Part shown: in pieces, positions 5,680 to 5,970 of the stretch
Position numbering within the stretch: the first letter of the stretch is position 1
How the letters are laid out: every line of letters begins with the position of its first letter
Source: Candidatus Solincola jinzensis
GTDB lineage: Bacteria > Actinomycetota > Geothermincolia > Geothermincolales > RBG-13-55-18
Length of the DNA stretch: 5,970 nucleotides
Direction of reading: 5' to 3'
Assembly (NCBI GenBank): GCA_015711875.1
Contig: JACVJG010000209.1
Coordinates: 1-5,970 of the forward strand
The notes under the pieces: model-generated
Seen by the model: the letters and a program-made list of their open reading frames with translations, nothing else
Told to the model about the DNA's origin: nothing
The model's database searches: none
Position numbers and translations under genes: made by a program

Positions 5680-5733
5680 GTTACTGAATGGTAATGTTAC
5701 ATAATCACAACCATATCGTAACATCATCGTAAC
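5680..5733. promoter_or_regulatory. Cluster of 11-bp-phased GTNAC boxes next to the promoter
   Basis: Two tandem half-site pairs have identical geometry: GTTAC-n6-GTAAT (5680-5695) and GTAAC-n6-GTAAC (5718-5733). There is an extra GTTAC at 5696-5700, so TGTTAC (5695-5700) and GTAACA (5718-5723) also form an inverted repeat. Pentamers repeating every 11 bp, one helical turn, are typical of tandem binding by OmpR-family regulators; the actinobacterial GlnR box is written GTNAC-n6-GNAAC. The first box abuts the -35 of the minus-strand promoter, so the cluster covers roughly -36 to -90. The identity of the regulator is inference. Confidence 0.4.
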
Positions 5734-5756
5734 AAGAAACGGCGATAAAACCCTGT

Positions 5757-5950
5757 ATGAGCCGCATTACTTGTTGAGTCGCTGGAGCAAACGGGGCTGT
5801 CCTGTCAGGGCCGGCTCATGATGTCTGAGGGCCGGCGTGGGGGAGAGCTCCCGTTCGGGCGAATCCAGCCGATTCCTTTTGGTCCGCGCGAACTCCAGTA
5901 GACGAGCCCTGGCTCAGCGGCTATGCCTCCGTGGGCCTCCCTGGGGGGAG
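5757..5950 (+). ncRNA. GC-rich palindrome-rich block, candidate structured RNA leader
   Basis: ATGAGCCG (5757-5764) and CGGCTCAT (5812-5819) form a perfect 8-bp closing stem. Further short helices follow: GAATC/GATTC (5861-5875), GAGCC/GGCTC (5904-5915) and CTCCC/GGGAG (5937-5950). AGGGCCGGC occurs twice, 21 bp apart (5807-5815 and 5828-5836). Some words, GGGGGAGA (5839-5846) then CGGGCGAATCC (5856-5866) and GAGCCCTGGCTCAGC with CCTCCGTGGGC further on, recall in order the conserved blocks of c-di-AMP (ydaO-type) riboswitches. The closing P1 stem of that class cannot be found and the blocks are imperfect. If transcribed on the plus strand it would precede a gene beyond the window. No promoter for it is evident. 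Confidence 0.22.
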
Positions 5951-5970
5951 CGGCAAGCAGAGCCCGACCA

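Larger units (their letters stand above)
5345..5970. other. 626-bp gene-free regulatory region at the right end
   Basis: No plausible coding frame exists on either strand beyond a shadow that ends at 5461. The left half (to 5643) is the operon leader and 5644-5756 is an AT-rich promoter and operator zone. The remainder is GC-rich and palindrome-rich, possibly a leader for a divergent gene outside the window. Confidence 0.7.

Noticed and set aside
5853..5866. tRNA T-arm-like GTTCGGGCGAATCC
   Set aside because: The loop is three bases too long, and there is no matching acceptor stem, anticodon arm or properly placed D arm.

Overview
The window holds four protein-coding genes in GC-rich DNA of a bacterium. 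Overall GC looks close to 60 percent, there is a TTG start behind a strong Shine-Dalgarno sequence, and the intergenic regions carry actinobacterial-looking regulatory signals. A deep-branching actinomycete-like lineage is my best guess, but nothing here fixes the taxonomy. No phage, transposon, CRISPR or tRNA gene is visible.

Left part (1-1062): a minus-strand PaaI-family hotdog thioesterase (150-548) is followed upstream by an almost gene-free stretch. Most of that stretch is a 143-bp unit present 2.28 times in direct tandem (638-963), with only two differences between the full copies. The unit length is not a multiple of three and no protein reads through it, so I treat it as non-coding.

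Middle (1063-2580): a plus-strand gene encodes a 399-residue, EF-hand-like calcium-binding protein of a widespread family with no named function. Its start is best placed at TTG 1063. It converges on a minus-strand two-gene operon. The 318-bp gap between them holds a strong intrinsic terminator (2316-2345) that serves the minus-strand operon.

Right part (2581-5970): a family-4 glycosyltransferase (4136-5344) is followed, with a 35-bp overlap, by a polyprenyl-phosphate glycosylphosphotransferase (2581-4170). Together they look like the start of a surface or exopolysaccharide pathway: the membrane enzyme loads the first sugar phosphate on undecaprenyl phosphate, and the glycosyltransferase extends the chain. 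Upstream lie 626 bp without a gene but with dense regulatory structure. There is a well-formed sigma-70-type promoter reading toward the operon (5651-5679), and 11-bp-phased GTNAC boxes just upstream of its -35. An approximately 300-nt leader begins with a 9-bp hairpin exactly where transcription should start. A GC-rich, palindrome-rich block (5757-5950) could be a structured RNA leader for a plus-strand gene beyond the window. The leader and box cluster are the most promising candidates for something undescribed.
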